From assembly GCF_003589595.1 (NCBI RefSeq), contig NW_020653716.1, positions 23,824-87,823 on the forward strand: a DNA stretch of 64,000 nucleotides, in the 5' to 3' direction. The notes under the pieces were generated by a model that did no database searches, was not told where the DNA came from, and was given only the letters and a program-made list of their open reading frames with translations. This document shows positions 10,378 through 20,700 of this stretch, one piece after another (the first letter of the stretch is position 1; every line of letters starts with the position of its first letter). This DNA comes from Hyposmocoma kahamanoa (Eukaryota > Arthropoda > Insecta > Lepidoptera > Cosmopterigidae). The translations under genes and the position numbers were made by a program.

Positions 10378-10814
10378 GGGAGCGGTTCTCCCTTAGACTC
10401 CTTTATTTTTTTCCATCCTCTTTCCTTTTCTCCAGATAATCTACAAGTAATTTTAGCTGTATACCTCTTATGACTAGGGATTCACGCTTCTGCAATAAGA
10501 TGGGTATATAAATTGTATCAAAAGCTTTCGCGAGGTCCAGAAATATCCCCACTTATTTGTTACCCTTGTTAAGTACCCTTGCGAAAACCTTATGGTGATG
10601 CACAGAGTCAGATGTCGATAATTTCGATCTAGAACCGTACTGTGTTTTAGACAAATAAAAAGACACCGAAGATAACATTCAACTTCATTACAAAGATTTA
10701 AGAAAATATGAAGATTAATTTTTCAACTACACACGAATGTCAACTGAGTCCTTTGATTATTTGTTAGGGAACATCCGAACGACAAGTGCTGGAGTAGACA
10801 CAAATTGATTAAAA

Positions 10815-11215
10815 ATCTGCGCGGTAGGGCGGAGCGCGGTTCGCCGCGCTCCTCCACGCGGGGACGCGGTAAAACCTCGCGCGCCGCTCCAGCGCGGAGA
10901 AGCGTTGTCAGTGTGTTCGGCGGCGCGTGTTTTCCATACAAACTGAGGTACTTCAGTTCAACGTTAAAAAACGCAGCTCCGCGGCGCTGAAGCGCGGCGC
11001 GGTGCAGTGTGTTAGTCGCCTTATCAGTCACGCGAAAGAACTGTCATGGCAAAATACGCTCTATTTGTTTAGTATTTACGTGTTAACTTAAATGAGAGAC
11101 CCGGGCACGCGGGCCGCGTGGCTAAATTATTCAGAGGATTTTAAATGTTGTTACCTCGTAAATACAATTCAGATTCGCCATTAATGTACATGAAAGCGTG
11201 GTAACTAGGCGGTCG
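10815..11215. mobile_element. GC-rich TIR element (family E), copy 1
   Basis: From CTGTCATGGCAAA (11041) to GTGGTAACTAGGCGGTC (about 11214) it matches 55455-55650, in the same orientation. The left part (10820-11010) is different: very GC-rich with inverted GCTCCAGCGCGGAG and GCGCTGAAGCGCGGCGC motifs, likely a separate small MITE. Local GC content contrasts sharply with the AT-rich flanks. Confidence 0.6.
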
Positions 11216-11227
11216 TGGTAACTTTTT

Positions 11228-12256
11228 TATACAGGCTGTATATTTGAAAGTGAGACAAATTCATACATGTCATAGTAAATCATATTACAACTTAAAATAG
11301 ACTAACATAAAATAGGATATGGTATAGAACAAAAAGTAAATCAACAAAATGTGTTTTGAAGTGTACATAGGAATAAACCATTTCCGTTTACGCTTGATTT
11401 CGAGTGCAATGGAAATACTACCAAGCGAGCGCCGAGTGAGACATCAACAATAACAATGATTTCACATTTACGTGTTAGCTTATGTTAATTATTTTTTACT
11501 TGAACTATCATCGAAATGTTTTACGTACTAAAAAAGATAAGTTTATGATTTAGTAACTAGTTATCATTTAATAAGAATTGAGGTTTTTGGCGTAGTTAAA
11601 AATGTGAAATCAAATCATTTACAATGATTGATTTTTTAGTTATTTACAGTTCAAAATGTCCACCGTTTTCCACAATGCATAGTCTAGTACGGCATAGCAA
11701 ATTTTGTTTTAAATTGTACAACACAAACACAGTTCGTCTCACAGTATAAAATGCCGAGATAATCCTCTGACGCAACACTTCGACACTGTTCACCTCCTCT
11801 GCGTAAACTCCGATTTGGGAACATTTCAATAGCTTGCCTCACACTATCACCACTTATTGCGTAAAGTCGCACGATCTCAGTCAATTCGACGTTAGAATTA
11901 AAATATCCATTTTGCGGCGATCGTGCGAGCGGTAGTACAAATAATTTACGTGTCTTCGTTACATCAAGGTCGCGCGTGCACTAAGCAATTTGGCGTATAC
12001 GCTCGCGCCTCCAACCCCGACCTATGCTTTGTTTTTCGCCGCCGTATCGCCACCCGCCGCTGAGTCGGAGCAATAATAGTGATGTGCTTAGATTTCGATA
12101 ACTAATGTTGTTCTCAATTAGTAGTTGATATAAATATATAAGTATATATATATTTTGTAAGTTTAAGTTCATTACTTCATTATTTCTTTGGGTTCGGAAT
12201 CAGGAATATAACGCACTCTATAAGTATGTCCCACTTTCAAATATACAGCCTGTATA
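11228..12256 (-). mobile_element. Deleted DNA transposon with perfect 25-bp inverted ends
   Basis: 11228-11252 (TATACAGGCTGTATATTTG...) is the exact reverse complement of 12232-12256, and similarity continues a further 13 bases. The outermost TA at each side fits a TA target site, as in the IS630/Tc1/mariner group. It encloses the two transposase pieces in the next entry. At about 1.03 kb it is shorter than an autonomous element of this kind. Confidence 0.8.
11644..11905 (-). pseudogene. Transposase remnant: N- and C-terminal pieces joined by a deletion
   Basis: One minus-strand frame gives LTEIVRLYAISGDSVRQAIE then MFPNRSLRRGGEQ, which fits the N-terminal helix-turn-helix region of insect transposases (Y-x6-A-x-R-x-Y-x6-N-R-R style). 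The overlapping frame from 11829 gives VLRQRIISAF and ends CIVENGGHFEL, the usual C-terminal tail of the same proteins (C-I-x2-N-G-x-H-F-E). Everything between, including the DDE/D catalytic core, is missing. The copy is therefore non-autonomous. Confidence 0.6.
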
Positions 12257-12758
12257 CAGACAATTAAAACGTTAGCAAGTAAATGTTTATAATTTGTCAC
12301 GATATTATTCTTCCGCGCGACAAACGTTGATTTATACTAGGCTCAACACGATTTTAATTTGCTAAAATGTTCCTCCAGTTTGTTTAATCTTCATGTTCGG
12401 CAACAGTCTTAATAAATTAGAATAAAGGAGGCGTAACAACAACCTTCCTTGTAATTGATTTTGCTTTTTGAAACGGTCCAAGAAGAGAAGGTTTCCTTAA
12501 ATTGAAATCTACTGAACGTGCTTCACAAGACTGTCATATGGAATCTGAACGTGAACTAGTTATATGAATAATCTTATAGACCACTTGTAGGTACACAAGA
12601 AAAACTGAATGATTCTTGGTTGCAAATACTATACAGTAACTAACTATACTAAACTAACGCAAAGCGTTACACACGAGAAGATCTACAATAATTAGAACTG
12701 GTTGATGATGATAAGTAAAAAGAAAATACATAGATTCCTCTTCTATTCATTTATTAAG
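12257..12758. other. Unassigned stretch
   Basis: No repeats shared with the rest of the window were noticed, and no coding signal. Confidence 0.4.
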
Positions 12759-12970
12759 TAGTAAAGTTCCTTGAAAGAGTTCGTCCCGGGAAGTACTAGG
12801 TACCACCTATTTCTGCTGCCAAGCAATGTGAACTTGACTGCATTTGGTTTTCAGGGTGGCTGGTGGTGAAATCACAGGCACAGGGACTTGTCAACTTACG
12901 TCTCAGGGTGACACGCGCAGTGGCAGTGTCTCTCAGGTCTTCATGATTAAAACTGTGAGTGGCATTGTAA
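12759..12970 (+). mobile_element. Family A, copy 3
   Basis: Runs from TTGAAAGAGTTCGTCCCGGG to GTGAGTGGCATTGTAA. The distal GTCGTGCGCC end is missing. Confidence 0.8.
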
Positions 12971-13033
12971 TTATATTTAAATTCTGAATCTTCAAACAGC
13001 GTTTGGGCAGATTTAGGGTTCGTGCTAAGCAGT

Positions 13034-13265
13034 TACGTTTAACAGTAACACTGTATATTCAACAATTTGTACTTTCTATTAATTTTAACGATCAAAATGG
13101 GCACTAGGTAAAACGGGAGATAGTTCCGTGACGTGACTACACCGTATGGCAACCCGATCGAAAAATGTCGTAGCGCGGGAAACGTAGTTGTGCGGATTAC
13201 ACCGCTAGGTGGCGCGCTTGTGTTCCGTTTAGTGACGGTACTCATTACTATCTCCGACATATATA
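13034..13265. repeat. Dispersed repeat (family F), copy 1
   Basis: Similar in order to 32919-33235: GTAACACTGTATATT, AATTTTAACGATCAAAAT followed by GGCACTAGG, a central GC-rich part with ACCGCTAGGTGGCGC, and a right end near CTCCGACATATATATAAAT. The centres have diverged. Nature unknown. Confidence 0.55.
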
Positions 13266-13379
13266 TAAATCACAAAGACCTGAGGGTCACTGCTAGACCA
13301 TATATGTATACATATATTAGATATGAGTGCTCGTGAGAAGAGCTATAACGAAAATACAGTGGATACACACTCAAACACG

Positions 13380-13460
13380 TCATCAGAAGTTCAGCAGACT
13401 ACTATCAATGTGCCTGGTAAAACTATAATATTTTCTTTTTGCAATTGTCCTAACACGTCA
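13380..13460. repeat. Short dispersed repeat shared with 54655-54735
   Basis: CATCAGAAGTTCAGCAGACT, then ACTATCAATGTGCCTGG and TAACACGTCAA, align with 54656-54740 in the same orientation. Confidence 0.6.
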
Positions 13461-13900
13461 ATATAATATTAATTAATTTTCTGTTTTATATATTTGACAT
13501 TTAAGTATAAAATGACTTTGAATTGAAATAAAATATTTTTTGGTGTAAGTTCAGATCAGAAACTTTTTAAAATAAAATCTTATTGCATCTTAATTTAAAA
13601 TGTATGCAATGTTCGCGCCAATCGGTCCATCATGCTGCCGGCGGCCTGTGGACGCGCACAAATATCTAATAATAAAACACAATGCACTTGTCCGTCTGTA
13701 ATACTACATCTGTTATACATATTTTATATTTTACTTAACACATTTAAATTTTACTAACAATTTAAAGTACTGTTACATATATAAATATTATGTTTATATT
13801 TATGTATTATGTATAGAAATATAAATAGTAAGTAAAAGTATACACTTATATAATTAATGACACAGGTGGTCTGTGGGTTAACTATGCGCGGAAGGCACTC
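13461..13900. other. AT-rich stretch
   Basis: No coding or repeat signal except a GC-rich patch near 13616-13660. Confidence 0.4.
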
Positions 13901-14105
13901 GGCGCCCTGCGCGTTCAATATATAATAACGGTTTCAGGATGCTGTTGGGACTATCGCGACACTGTAGCTTGCGCATCGTCGATATTTGCTCAAGCGGGTA
14001 GATGATTTTTTTTGTTGTGATGCGAAAAAGACGGCGTCACTACTCTCTAGACTGCGTTCTAGCCTTCCTAACAGCATCCTGAAAACGCGCAAAATTCGGT
14101 GCGCC
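13901..14105. repeat. Foldback (MITE-like) element
   Basis: TTTCAGGATGCTGTTGGGA (13932-13950) is inverted at 14066-14084 with one mismatch. Further out, GGCGCC...TGCGCGTT (13901-13915) is matched by AACGCGC...GGTGCGCC (14084-14105). The left outer arm contains an extra AT-rich 14 bases. Confidence 0.65.
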
Positions 14106-14707
14106 GATGCTTTTTCATTTCATCCAGGTTCTGGTGAGGTGATGGGGTAGTCGGCGCCTCGAGCGTGTTAATGTGTGTTTATGTTTTGTCTCTGTATTAA
14201 CTGCTAATAGTCATTAGTTAAAATTATATTCACTAACAAGTAATTATAATTTTAAATATAATATAATTTATTAAATATAATTTTATAGAATTTTATATAT
14301 TTATTATAATTAAAATTATATTCTAAGATGCCAAATAAATGATTTATTTATTATTATTCTATTTATCTAAATTGCTGTAGTCACCCTACAATTTCTTTGC
14401 GTTTGCGTATAAGTAATTTTTAATTCGAGTGCCTAATTGACACTTAAGCAGAGAAAACTACTACAAATATTGACGAAGCATACTGAACGGATGGACAAAT
14501 GCATTGTAATTTTTGGCTAGTCCAATTTCACAGTAAAAAATTTAATCTGGTGGTAATGAGCGTCATTGACAACCAGAGCTTAAGTTGCATAAATTTAATG
14601 AAAAGTTGCGAGCTGCTGTTGAAACCCATCACAAATTAAGGAGGGATTACCACTATGATTTGATGTAACGATATTCTTGATAATGGCCCATAAGCGTTAC
14701 GTTGCGT
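14106..14707. other. AT-rich stretch
   Basis: Dominated by TTTATAATTAA-like sequence at 14215-14335. Nothing else identified. Confidence 0.4.
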
Positions 14708-14832
14708 AAGCGTAAGGGTGCTGGTGAAATTACAGACACAGGCTTTTTAACTTATGTTTCAGGGTAACAGGCGCAATGGCAATGTCCCTCAGATCTTTCC
14801 GATTCAAAGCTCTGAGTGTCACTACAACTACT
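14708..14832 (+). mobile_element. Family A, partial copy 4
   Basis: Central part only, from GTAAGGGTGCTGGTGAAATT to GAGTGTCACTACAACTAC. Confidence 0.75.
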
Positions 14833-14934
14833 AAGGACTGGGGGGTGTCGCTTGACACGACGATATGATTTAAAAAAAATTTTGTTAATGAAAAAATTTC
14901 AGTGATTGAACATTTCAAAACGTTAACAAACGCT

Positions 14935-15010
14935 ATTAGACAATATTTCGCAATATTTCGATGTTTCGGCCTGGTTGCACTGGTCGTGGTTGCGGGCTGA
15001 CTTCAAGAAA
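14935..15010 (-). repeat. Second Penelope-like terminal-repeat motif, degenerate
   Basis: On the minus strand, ACGACCAGTGCAACCAGGCC is followed by GAAACATCG. The layout (stem, then CGAAAC) is the same as in the Penelope-like ends elsewhere in the window but the sequence is different, so it would be another family. Confidence 0.3.
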
Positions 15011-15179
15011 GTAATCAATATTTCCATTTTGAAATGTTAATTTTATGCAATGCAATGTCGAAAAAGGGAGTTGCCGACGGCCAGTTGTTGGTAACTTTTG
15101 TATAAGTAATCTAACTGCGGAGTAATCCACCATGCTTTCTGAGATCTGGTACAATCTTAACAGTCGATCGAGTCGCAAC

Positions 15180-15443
15180 CTTACAGGAGTTGCAGGTTAA
15201 GCAGTTCGCCATCCTCGATACTCATCTGACTTAGCCCCTACCGACTAGCATTTTTCCCCCAATTTAAATAATTATCTACAAGGAAAACAATTTAGTTCCC
15301 GTCGAAAATTGCTTTGATCAGACTATGTGAATTTGCTTTTCTGCTATTCTATTGTAAGGAATAAATGAGCTTCCAGAATGCAAGCCAAAATGCGTTAATA
15401 TCATGGCAGCATCATTTGGTCAAATAACCGATCATTTACTTTA
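15180..15443 (+). pseudogene. Mariner-like transposase C-terminal relic
   Basis: Across shifting plus-strand frames one reads SSDLAPTD-HFF (the third catalytic D block, normally SPDLAPxDYHLF), NLNNYLQGKQF, and at the end ELPECKPKCVNIMAASF to a stop near 15442. These are the last ~80 residues of a mariner/SETMAR-type DD34D transposase. An in-frame stop replaces Y of the D-Y-H-F block, and at least two frameshifts follow. No inverted ends were found. Confidence 0.6.
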
Positions 15444-15483
15444 AGCTTTTACGCTAAAGTCAAAAAGTCTTAAAACCAAAGAC

Positions 15484-15590
15484 AAAGATCTGGAAGAAGC
15501 GCATAGAAAAATTCGTAATTCCGTAGCTCAGTTGCAAGAACGTCAGACACGGTATGCTGAAGGCGCTAGCTCGAATCCAGCCGGATCGAA
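15484..15590 (+). mobile_element. tRNA-derived SINE (family S2), degenerate copy
   Basis: GCGCATAGAAAAATTCGT, CCGTAGCTCAGTTGCAAGAA, GTCAGACACGGTATGC and CTCGAATCCAGCCGGATCGA follow the order of the SINE at 6886-7040. The B box is damaged (AGCTCGAATCC). Confidence 0.75.
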
Positions 15591-16921
15591 ATCAGTCCAT
15601 CACTCCATCCATCAGTTTTTAGATTCATAACTAGTACTGCAAGGAGTAGCTCATTAAAAAGTTTTAATAAAACGAAAAAAAAAACTGCTTTGTTTTGTAT
15701 AGAGCTTTAACGCGACTTTGCCGGAGACAGACGTTGTGCTGGACAGCGATCCTGTAAGTGACGATGGTATTAGAGTTCATTTTTTAAAATTTCAAATTTC
15801 TAAAGACAAATGCCGAGTTGTGTCGTAAAATTATACATCCATAAATTTTACTGCACGTCACTATTGACAGCAATGCACATCAATTAGCTCCTTCAACGTA
15901 GTTATGAATTAAAACGGAACTTGATGAGCGAACAAACTTCAAACCGGCCATCATAGTGTGGCGGTACTTTAGAGGAGTAATTTCATAAAAAGCAATTTAA
16001 TTACATGGTAGTAAAACATTGAAAAGAAATATTTTAGCAAATAATCATTTTTTTTAATAACACGTCAATAAAAGTGGTTATTTGCTAAAACTTTCTTTCA
16101 CAATAATTTTATACTGTATCCCTTCTTATGAAAGAGTTGGCAACCATGTAATTTTAACTGTATTTCAACAGTACCACTGCGACCACTCTCTTTGTTGAAG
16201 AATGTCCCCAAGTGCCATGTCCCCAATAAGTTCGACTAAAGAAGTGCCTTCCATTAAGTGACAATCTTAGGTCGTTCATTCAGTGCACGCTTCTATTGAG
16301 AGGCTTCACATTTTTTTCTATCTTCGCGTCTGCTGCACACGTTCACGTATAAGAAAAAAAACCTTTCGCCATTATAAATTTTACAGGTGTTATTATAAGT
16401 ATTGAAAAGGGCATTCAAGTGTTATTAAGCAAGAGAACCAGTTTGTTAAGGACAATCTGTGCAATGCAGATCATAAAGAATGTCGGATAAGGACTAATCA
16501 GGGAAGCTCTCACTACTGCAATTTCTAAAAGCTACTGTGTAGAATATCCCCAGCATTGTAATATATTACGTTGGACTTAAATATAAACTAATTAGTTCAA
16601 AGGACTGGAATTGATAATATCTGTTTTAGTCTATTGTTGCAGCTAAGAAGGTAGAGCATGCGCGCTCGACCTTAATCCTCTCTGTCAATATCTTGAGGAG
16701 CATTTGTCATAACGTTTAGCGTGTACTCGACTAAGCGGCGTGCTTGTTCATGCCAATAAAATGGAGGATCATTCATTTTTCAAGAGTCATGGTTTTTCGG
16801 ACTGTATAGAAAATGCTCCATAGTGCTATAAAAAGTTGGAACCTATTGAATCGAAATTTAGGTTTTTTGTTCTCGTATAATTTAGTACTTAAATTATTTA
16901 ACGGGTACTAACGCACTCACT
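15591..16921. other. Unassigned stretch with one hairpin
   Basis: TTTTAGCAAATAAT at 16029-16047 is inverted at 16075-16092 (GTTATTTGCTAAAAC). Otherwise no coding or shared repeat signal. Confidence 0.4.
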
Positions 16922-17122
16922 CATAATAACGCACACACTCAAGGCCCGGCACTAGGGAAACCCTGTGTCGCGGGTGCCATGGGAACACAGATAGACAATC
17001 ACAAATTGCACCCAAACTCACGGGAGAAATAACTATAGGCTATACAAATATTTCTCCCGGCCCGGGAATCGAATCTGGGACCTCTGCGTGGCAGTAACCG
17101 TTTGACCACGGAGGCAGTTTAA
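16922..17122 (-). mobile_element. tRNA-derived SINE (family S1), copy a
   Basis: Family S1 reads GCCTCTGTGGCCGAACGG, CCACGCAGAGGTCCCAGG, TTCGATTCCCGGGCCGGG, then GTGTAATTTGTGGTTGTC, GCGACACAGGGTTTCCC and GTTGAGTGTGTGCGTTATTA. The head has tRNA-like A and B boxes. This copy is minus-oriented, head at 17122, with a (TTA)n-type tail at 16922. Confidence 0.85.
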
Positions 17123-17233
17123 TCAACAAACCATGAAGCATGCGCACGTTTTATAGAACTGTCTTAATAAAATTTCAAGCCTAATGTCTATAAATCCTGG
17201 AGTCCCAGAAACCTTACAAAAAAACTTTCTTAT

Positions 17234-17441
17234 CTGCCTCTGTGGCCCAACGGTTACCATGCTGGTTTGCCACGCAGATGTTCCGGGTTCGATTACCGGG
17301 TCGGGAGAAACATTATGTACATTTATTTATCCCAAGGTTGGGTATAATTTGTGGTTGTCTATGTGTATATCCATAGCACCCGTGATACCGGGTTTCCTTA
17401 CCATGAGTTTGTGGTTACTATTATTATTATTATTATTATTA
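17234..17441 (+). mobile_element. SINE S1, copy b
   Basis: Head CTGCCTCTGTGGCCCAACGG at 17234, damaged B box GGTTCGATTACC, tail of TTA repeats 17420-17441. It lies head-to-head with copy a, 111 bases apart. Confidence 0.85.
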
Positions 17442-18262
17442 AATAATATCCACATTGAAATCATTATTTCTATAATTTAAAGACAATCTCTCAACTTGAT
17501 GTAAGTTTTCTAAGACGAAAAAATATGTTTCTTCTTGATTCGCCTTGTAGATGTGACAGAAATGCCAACTTATACATATACTTTAGTATTACACTAAAAC
17601 TTTGCGTGAAGTAGTAAAAGTAGTAAAGCCTCGTCTTATTTTCTGAGCACATTGATCTTTGTTACGTTCATCCGTTTCACATCTGTAAAGAGACGGCATC
17701 ATGAAGGAGGACAGACCGACAAAATAAAAAGTACTTAAATATCAAGAAAGTAACCAATGTAGCAAACAGCCGGTTTTTTAATGGTTAAAATAAGTTATCG
17801 TTTGAGTTCCACCTCACCTGATGTAAAATGACGTTAAAATTTAATTTTATTGCTTAGTGAAATAAACAAAGAAACGCTCATTCCCGCATCTTCGTCAGAC
17901 GGTCGTTTGGTATTCAAATTTAATTATCAGACGACTCTTTAACACAATATATTTAATTGTGGGATCACAATTCTTGGTAGCTTTATTTATCCCACCCAGT
18001 GAAACGGCTATAATCCGTCGGTCAACCCAGTTAGGGCTGAGCAAAACGACTGCCTGACAATATGGGACCAAGTGTAATAAAAGGTCCGATAAAATCAGCT
18101 CCAAATAATAATAGCTAATATTGTTGGATCTTATAGCATAGTATAATAAGAGCAAATAGGGCAACTCTCGCTTGTTTGGCGCATAAACGCCTCACTTAGC
18201 TCAGAGCGTCGGGCTGTTGTTACTTTATTATTTTAGTTGTAGAAAATCGAAATCGAAATCGT
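17442..18262. other. Unassigned stretch
   Basis: GAGTTCCACCTCACCTGATG near 17805 resembles the LINE 3' end seen at 33600-33630. Nothing else is recognised. Confidence 0.35.
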
Positions 18263-18334
18263 GTCCACGACACTCGCGACACAAGGTTTCCCTAGTGCCA
18301 GCTATGTTGAGTGTGTGCGTTATTATTATTATTT
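18263..18334 (+). mobile_element. SINE S1, 3' fragment c
   Basis: Only the tail part is present: CGCGACACAAGGTTTCCCTA to TTGAGTGTGTGCGTT with an ATT-rich end. Confidence 0.8.
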
Positions 18335-19224
18335 ATGTCTTCAATTTTGTCAGGACTGAAAACTGTCTAATGCTTGCGGTTTGCGGCTGTAGTATTGTTC
18401 GGCAGAGCACTCTCAAGGCAGATAAAAGAATCTAGTTTTCAAAACCTTTTGAGGAAAGTCATTACACCCTTCTCAAATGAAATCTAAACCAGTCTGTTTA
18501 ACAACACCTTGCTAAAGGTAAAGTTGGCTACAAATTACCAAAACTTGGGCACATAAGTCCTCAGGGAAGGAACTTTGGCCCTTATTCAATCTGTCAGTAT
18601 CGCAACACGGTCTCAAGTTCCGCCTTTTGACCGCATTCGGTTTACATGAAATTGTTTCAAGGATCTTCAGGTGAAATTGAAATCTCTTTGGAAATAACTC
18701 TAGTTCTATTTGTTTAAACATTTTCAGTTGTAGACAATAAAAGGCGATGACGTACTTGTATTATAAGGTGATTTTGTTTACGTTGTTTTGTAACTTTAGG
18801 GTGTATTAATTGTAACTTTATTCTATCTCACCATAATATAATAGCGAAGTTGAACAAAATGAGCGCCAAATTAGAATTTGCTATAATTGCGAATTTTCGA
18901 ATGTAGAATTATATGAATAGAACAACGAATTTAAGAGGGCCGGTCAAATATAAATGAGAATGTTGAGTGGGCGATCCGGCACGAGATCGGGTCCACTCGG
19001 GTCTTGGGTAGCTCAATAAATAGGAACTGGTCACTGGTCCGGCCTCGAAACTGGCAGAGGAGCAGTAACAAAAATGAGTAAGATGGAAGTGTTTACGTCT
19101 ATTGCACAACGGCTTCTTGGTTGTTATAATTTTTTTTTAGTTGAGACTCTTGTCCTCCATTACACTTCAGAGAACAAGATGGCGAGTAAAAAATGAGGGA
19201 GCATGAGAGATGCTACACCCTAAT
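18335..19224. other. Unassigned stretch
   Basis: A GC-richer patch at 18945-19075 carries an open minus-strand frame of 66 codons rich in S, P and R. I do not recognise it. Confidence 0.35.
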
Positions 19225-19378
19225 GAAAGTCAATACGCGGTTATCTGTTGAAAAAATTCTCGCAACGTTATTCTGGGATATAAAAAAGTGTTGTTTGATG
19301 AATTTTCTTCAGGAACGTCTACGACTTACATACTTTTCGATCAAACGACGGTAATAATCCATCAGTGACGTCATTTTT

Positions 19379-19962
19379 AACCGACTTCAAAAAAAGGAGG
19401 AGGTTCTCAATTCGACTGTATGTTTTTTTTATGTATGTTCACGCATGAAGGTTCATTTTTATAAATAGCGCCTAAATTTTATTAAAAGGAGCAATTATTT
19501 TAATGGTTGATTTTGCTATTCTCTAATTCAAGGCGTTTTCTCTCAATATAATTTGAGTAGTGAGAAACGATTTTTATTATCTCCTGTGTCAAGTCCTGTA
19601 TAGTGGCGAACTAGGGGATGAATCCGAGTTCGAAAGAAAAAAAGAAAGAAGAAAGAAAATACATTTATTTGTTTACCAAAATGACACAATACAAAAGACA
19701 AAAGACAAAAAAAAGAGAAAATGGAACAAAACAGAACTAAAACAAAACACGATCAAAACATTCAACGTAAAACAAATATATAATTACGAAACAAAAACAC
19801 AAACAAGCACAAAATAAAAATGTATATACAAAAATTAGATAAAATTAAAACATGAACTATACACACAAATAATAAAAAGAAGAAAGTTTGCGCACTTTCC
19901 GGTAACTGATTTCAATAAAACTTGGTAATTATATGTAATTCCACGTACTTTTGAGGTCGGTT
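19379..19962. mobile_element. AACCGACTTC foldback element (family B), copy 1
   Basis: Starts AACCGACTTCAAAA at 19379 and ends TTTTGAGGTCGGTT at 19962, giving inverted ends of about 14 bases with one mismatch. It contains the family landmarks GGAGGAGGTTCTCAATTCG and TTATCTCCTGTGTCAAGTCC. The remaining body is split at about 19632-19886 by a LINE tail. Without that insertion the element would be about 330 bp. Confidence 0.75.
19632..19886 (-). mobile_element. LINE 3' tail inserted in the foldback element
   Basis: On the minus strand it ends AAATAAATGTATTTTC then a TTTC-rich repeat, the same terminal style as the LINE at 1216-1250. Left of it the host reads GGGGATGAATCCGAGTTC and right of it CGCACTTTCCGGTAACTG. 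These two join colinearly in the uninterrupted copy at 51061-51110. Confidence 0.7.
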
Positions 19963-20225
19963 GTTTTGGTAGTCTATACTGCGATTATATTACATAAAAA
20001 CTTCCGGCTTCATCTAACGCACCAAAAGCTCGTCGAAATGTGCTGGAAATCCTCGAACACTCACCGTGTAGTCTAGATCTATCGCCATGTGACTTTCACA
20101 TGTTTGGACGAATTTTTGTTTAGAGAACAGCGTTTCCGACGATACGGGGGTTGAGAGTTTTGTACGCAATTGGCTCAAGGAACGCCACCTCATAGTGACG
20201 GAATAAATAAGAATCCCTTAATAAC

Positions 20226-20700
20226 ATTTTGCCTTTGTCTGGTTTATATTTGAACGAACGCCGTAAACGAACTGAGAATTTAACTTTGAATTGCTTTTTG
20301 AGAAATGAGTGACGTCACATACGTCGTTGTAGCTATACGCAGTTTAAGATATCCGTCAATTTTTTGCCCAAAAAAAAAGTTTTTGCAGTGGTTAACCTTA
20401 AATTCTGTACAAAGTATAGAGTAGTGTAACGCGGACGTTTTTATACGTGATGTGTGTGAAAATACCAGTGAATTAGTGACATAAAACCAAATTCACATTG
20501 AAATAATACTGTATTAATATTTAACTAAGGTATCATGCTAAAACTCAACAAACATTTCTCAATTTGTACCGACTTTACAAAATATCAAAAATCAGCACAG
20601 AGACTTCTATCGAAAAGTAAGTGAACTTAGTAGTCAGGTCATTTTCATTTTTTAATTGACCACTTTAATTTTTTAATTGAACCACTTTACTGTATCGATA
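20226..20700. other. Unassigned stretch
   Basis: No coding motif. ATTGACCACTTTAATTTTTTAATTGAACCACTTTA is a short imperfect direct repeat near 20656-20692. Confidence 0.35.

Larger units (their letters stand above)
8250..10660 (-). pseudogene. Second LINE: broken reverse transcriptase
   Basis: Read leftward, fragments of one RT appear in order across several frames: QYG-RSKLSTSDSV (about 10640-10600), FLDLAKAFDTI motif A (about 10545-10510), then an insertion, GIPQG motif B (about 9780-9765), SYADDT motif C (about 9690-9670), NTNKT (about 9265), VKYLGVII (about 9090) and a C-terminal segment with SWDGIAKTSLLIIMRAQRAV (about 8935-8870) and LGPFLYNKLNAKLAKI (about 8595-8540). The minus-strand end has AATAAA followed by an A/T-rich tail near 8285-8250. 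Many frameshifts and stops make it dead. It differs in sequence from the LINE at 1216-4532 (Jockey-like style). Confidence 0.75.
19225..20225 (+). pseudogene. Mariner-like transposase relic, split by an inserted foldback element
   Basis: Left part: EKILATLFWDIKK (about 19245-19285) then, one frame over, FSSGTSTTYILFDQTTVII (about 19305-19362). Right part: EILEHSPCSLDLSPCDFHMF (about 20046-20105) followed, after a stop and frameshift, by VESFVRNWLKERHLIVTE to a stop near 20208. FWD...G-T and SPDLSPCDFHxFG are the middle and third-D blocks of DD-D mariner-like transposases, in correct order. Between them lies the AACCGACTTC element (19379-19962), so I infer one relic interrupted by it. The piece between the blocks (second catalytic D) is lost. 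Confidence 0.6.
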
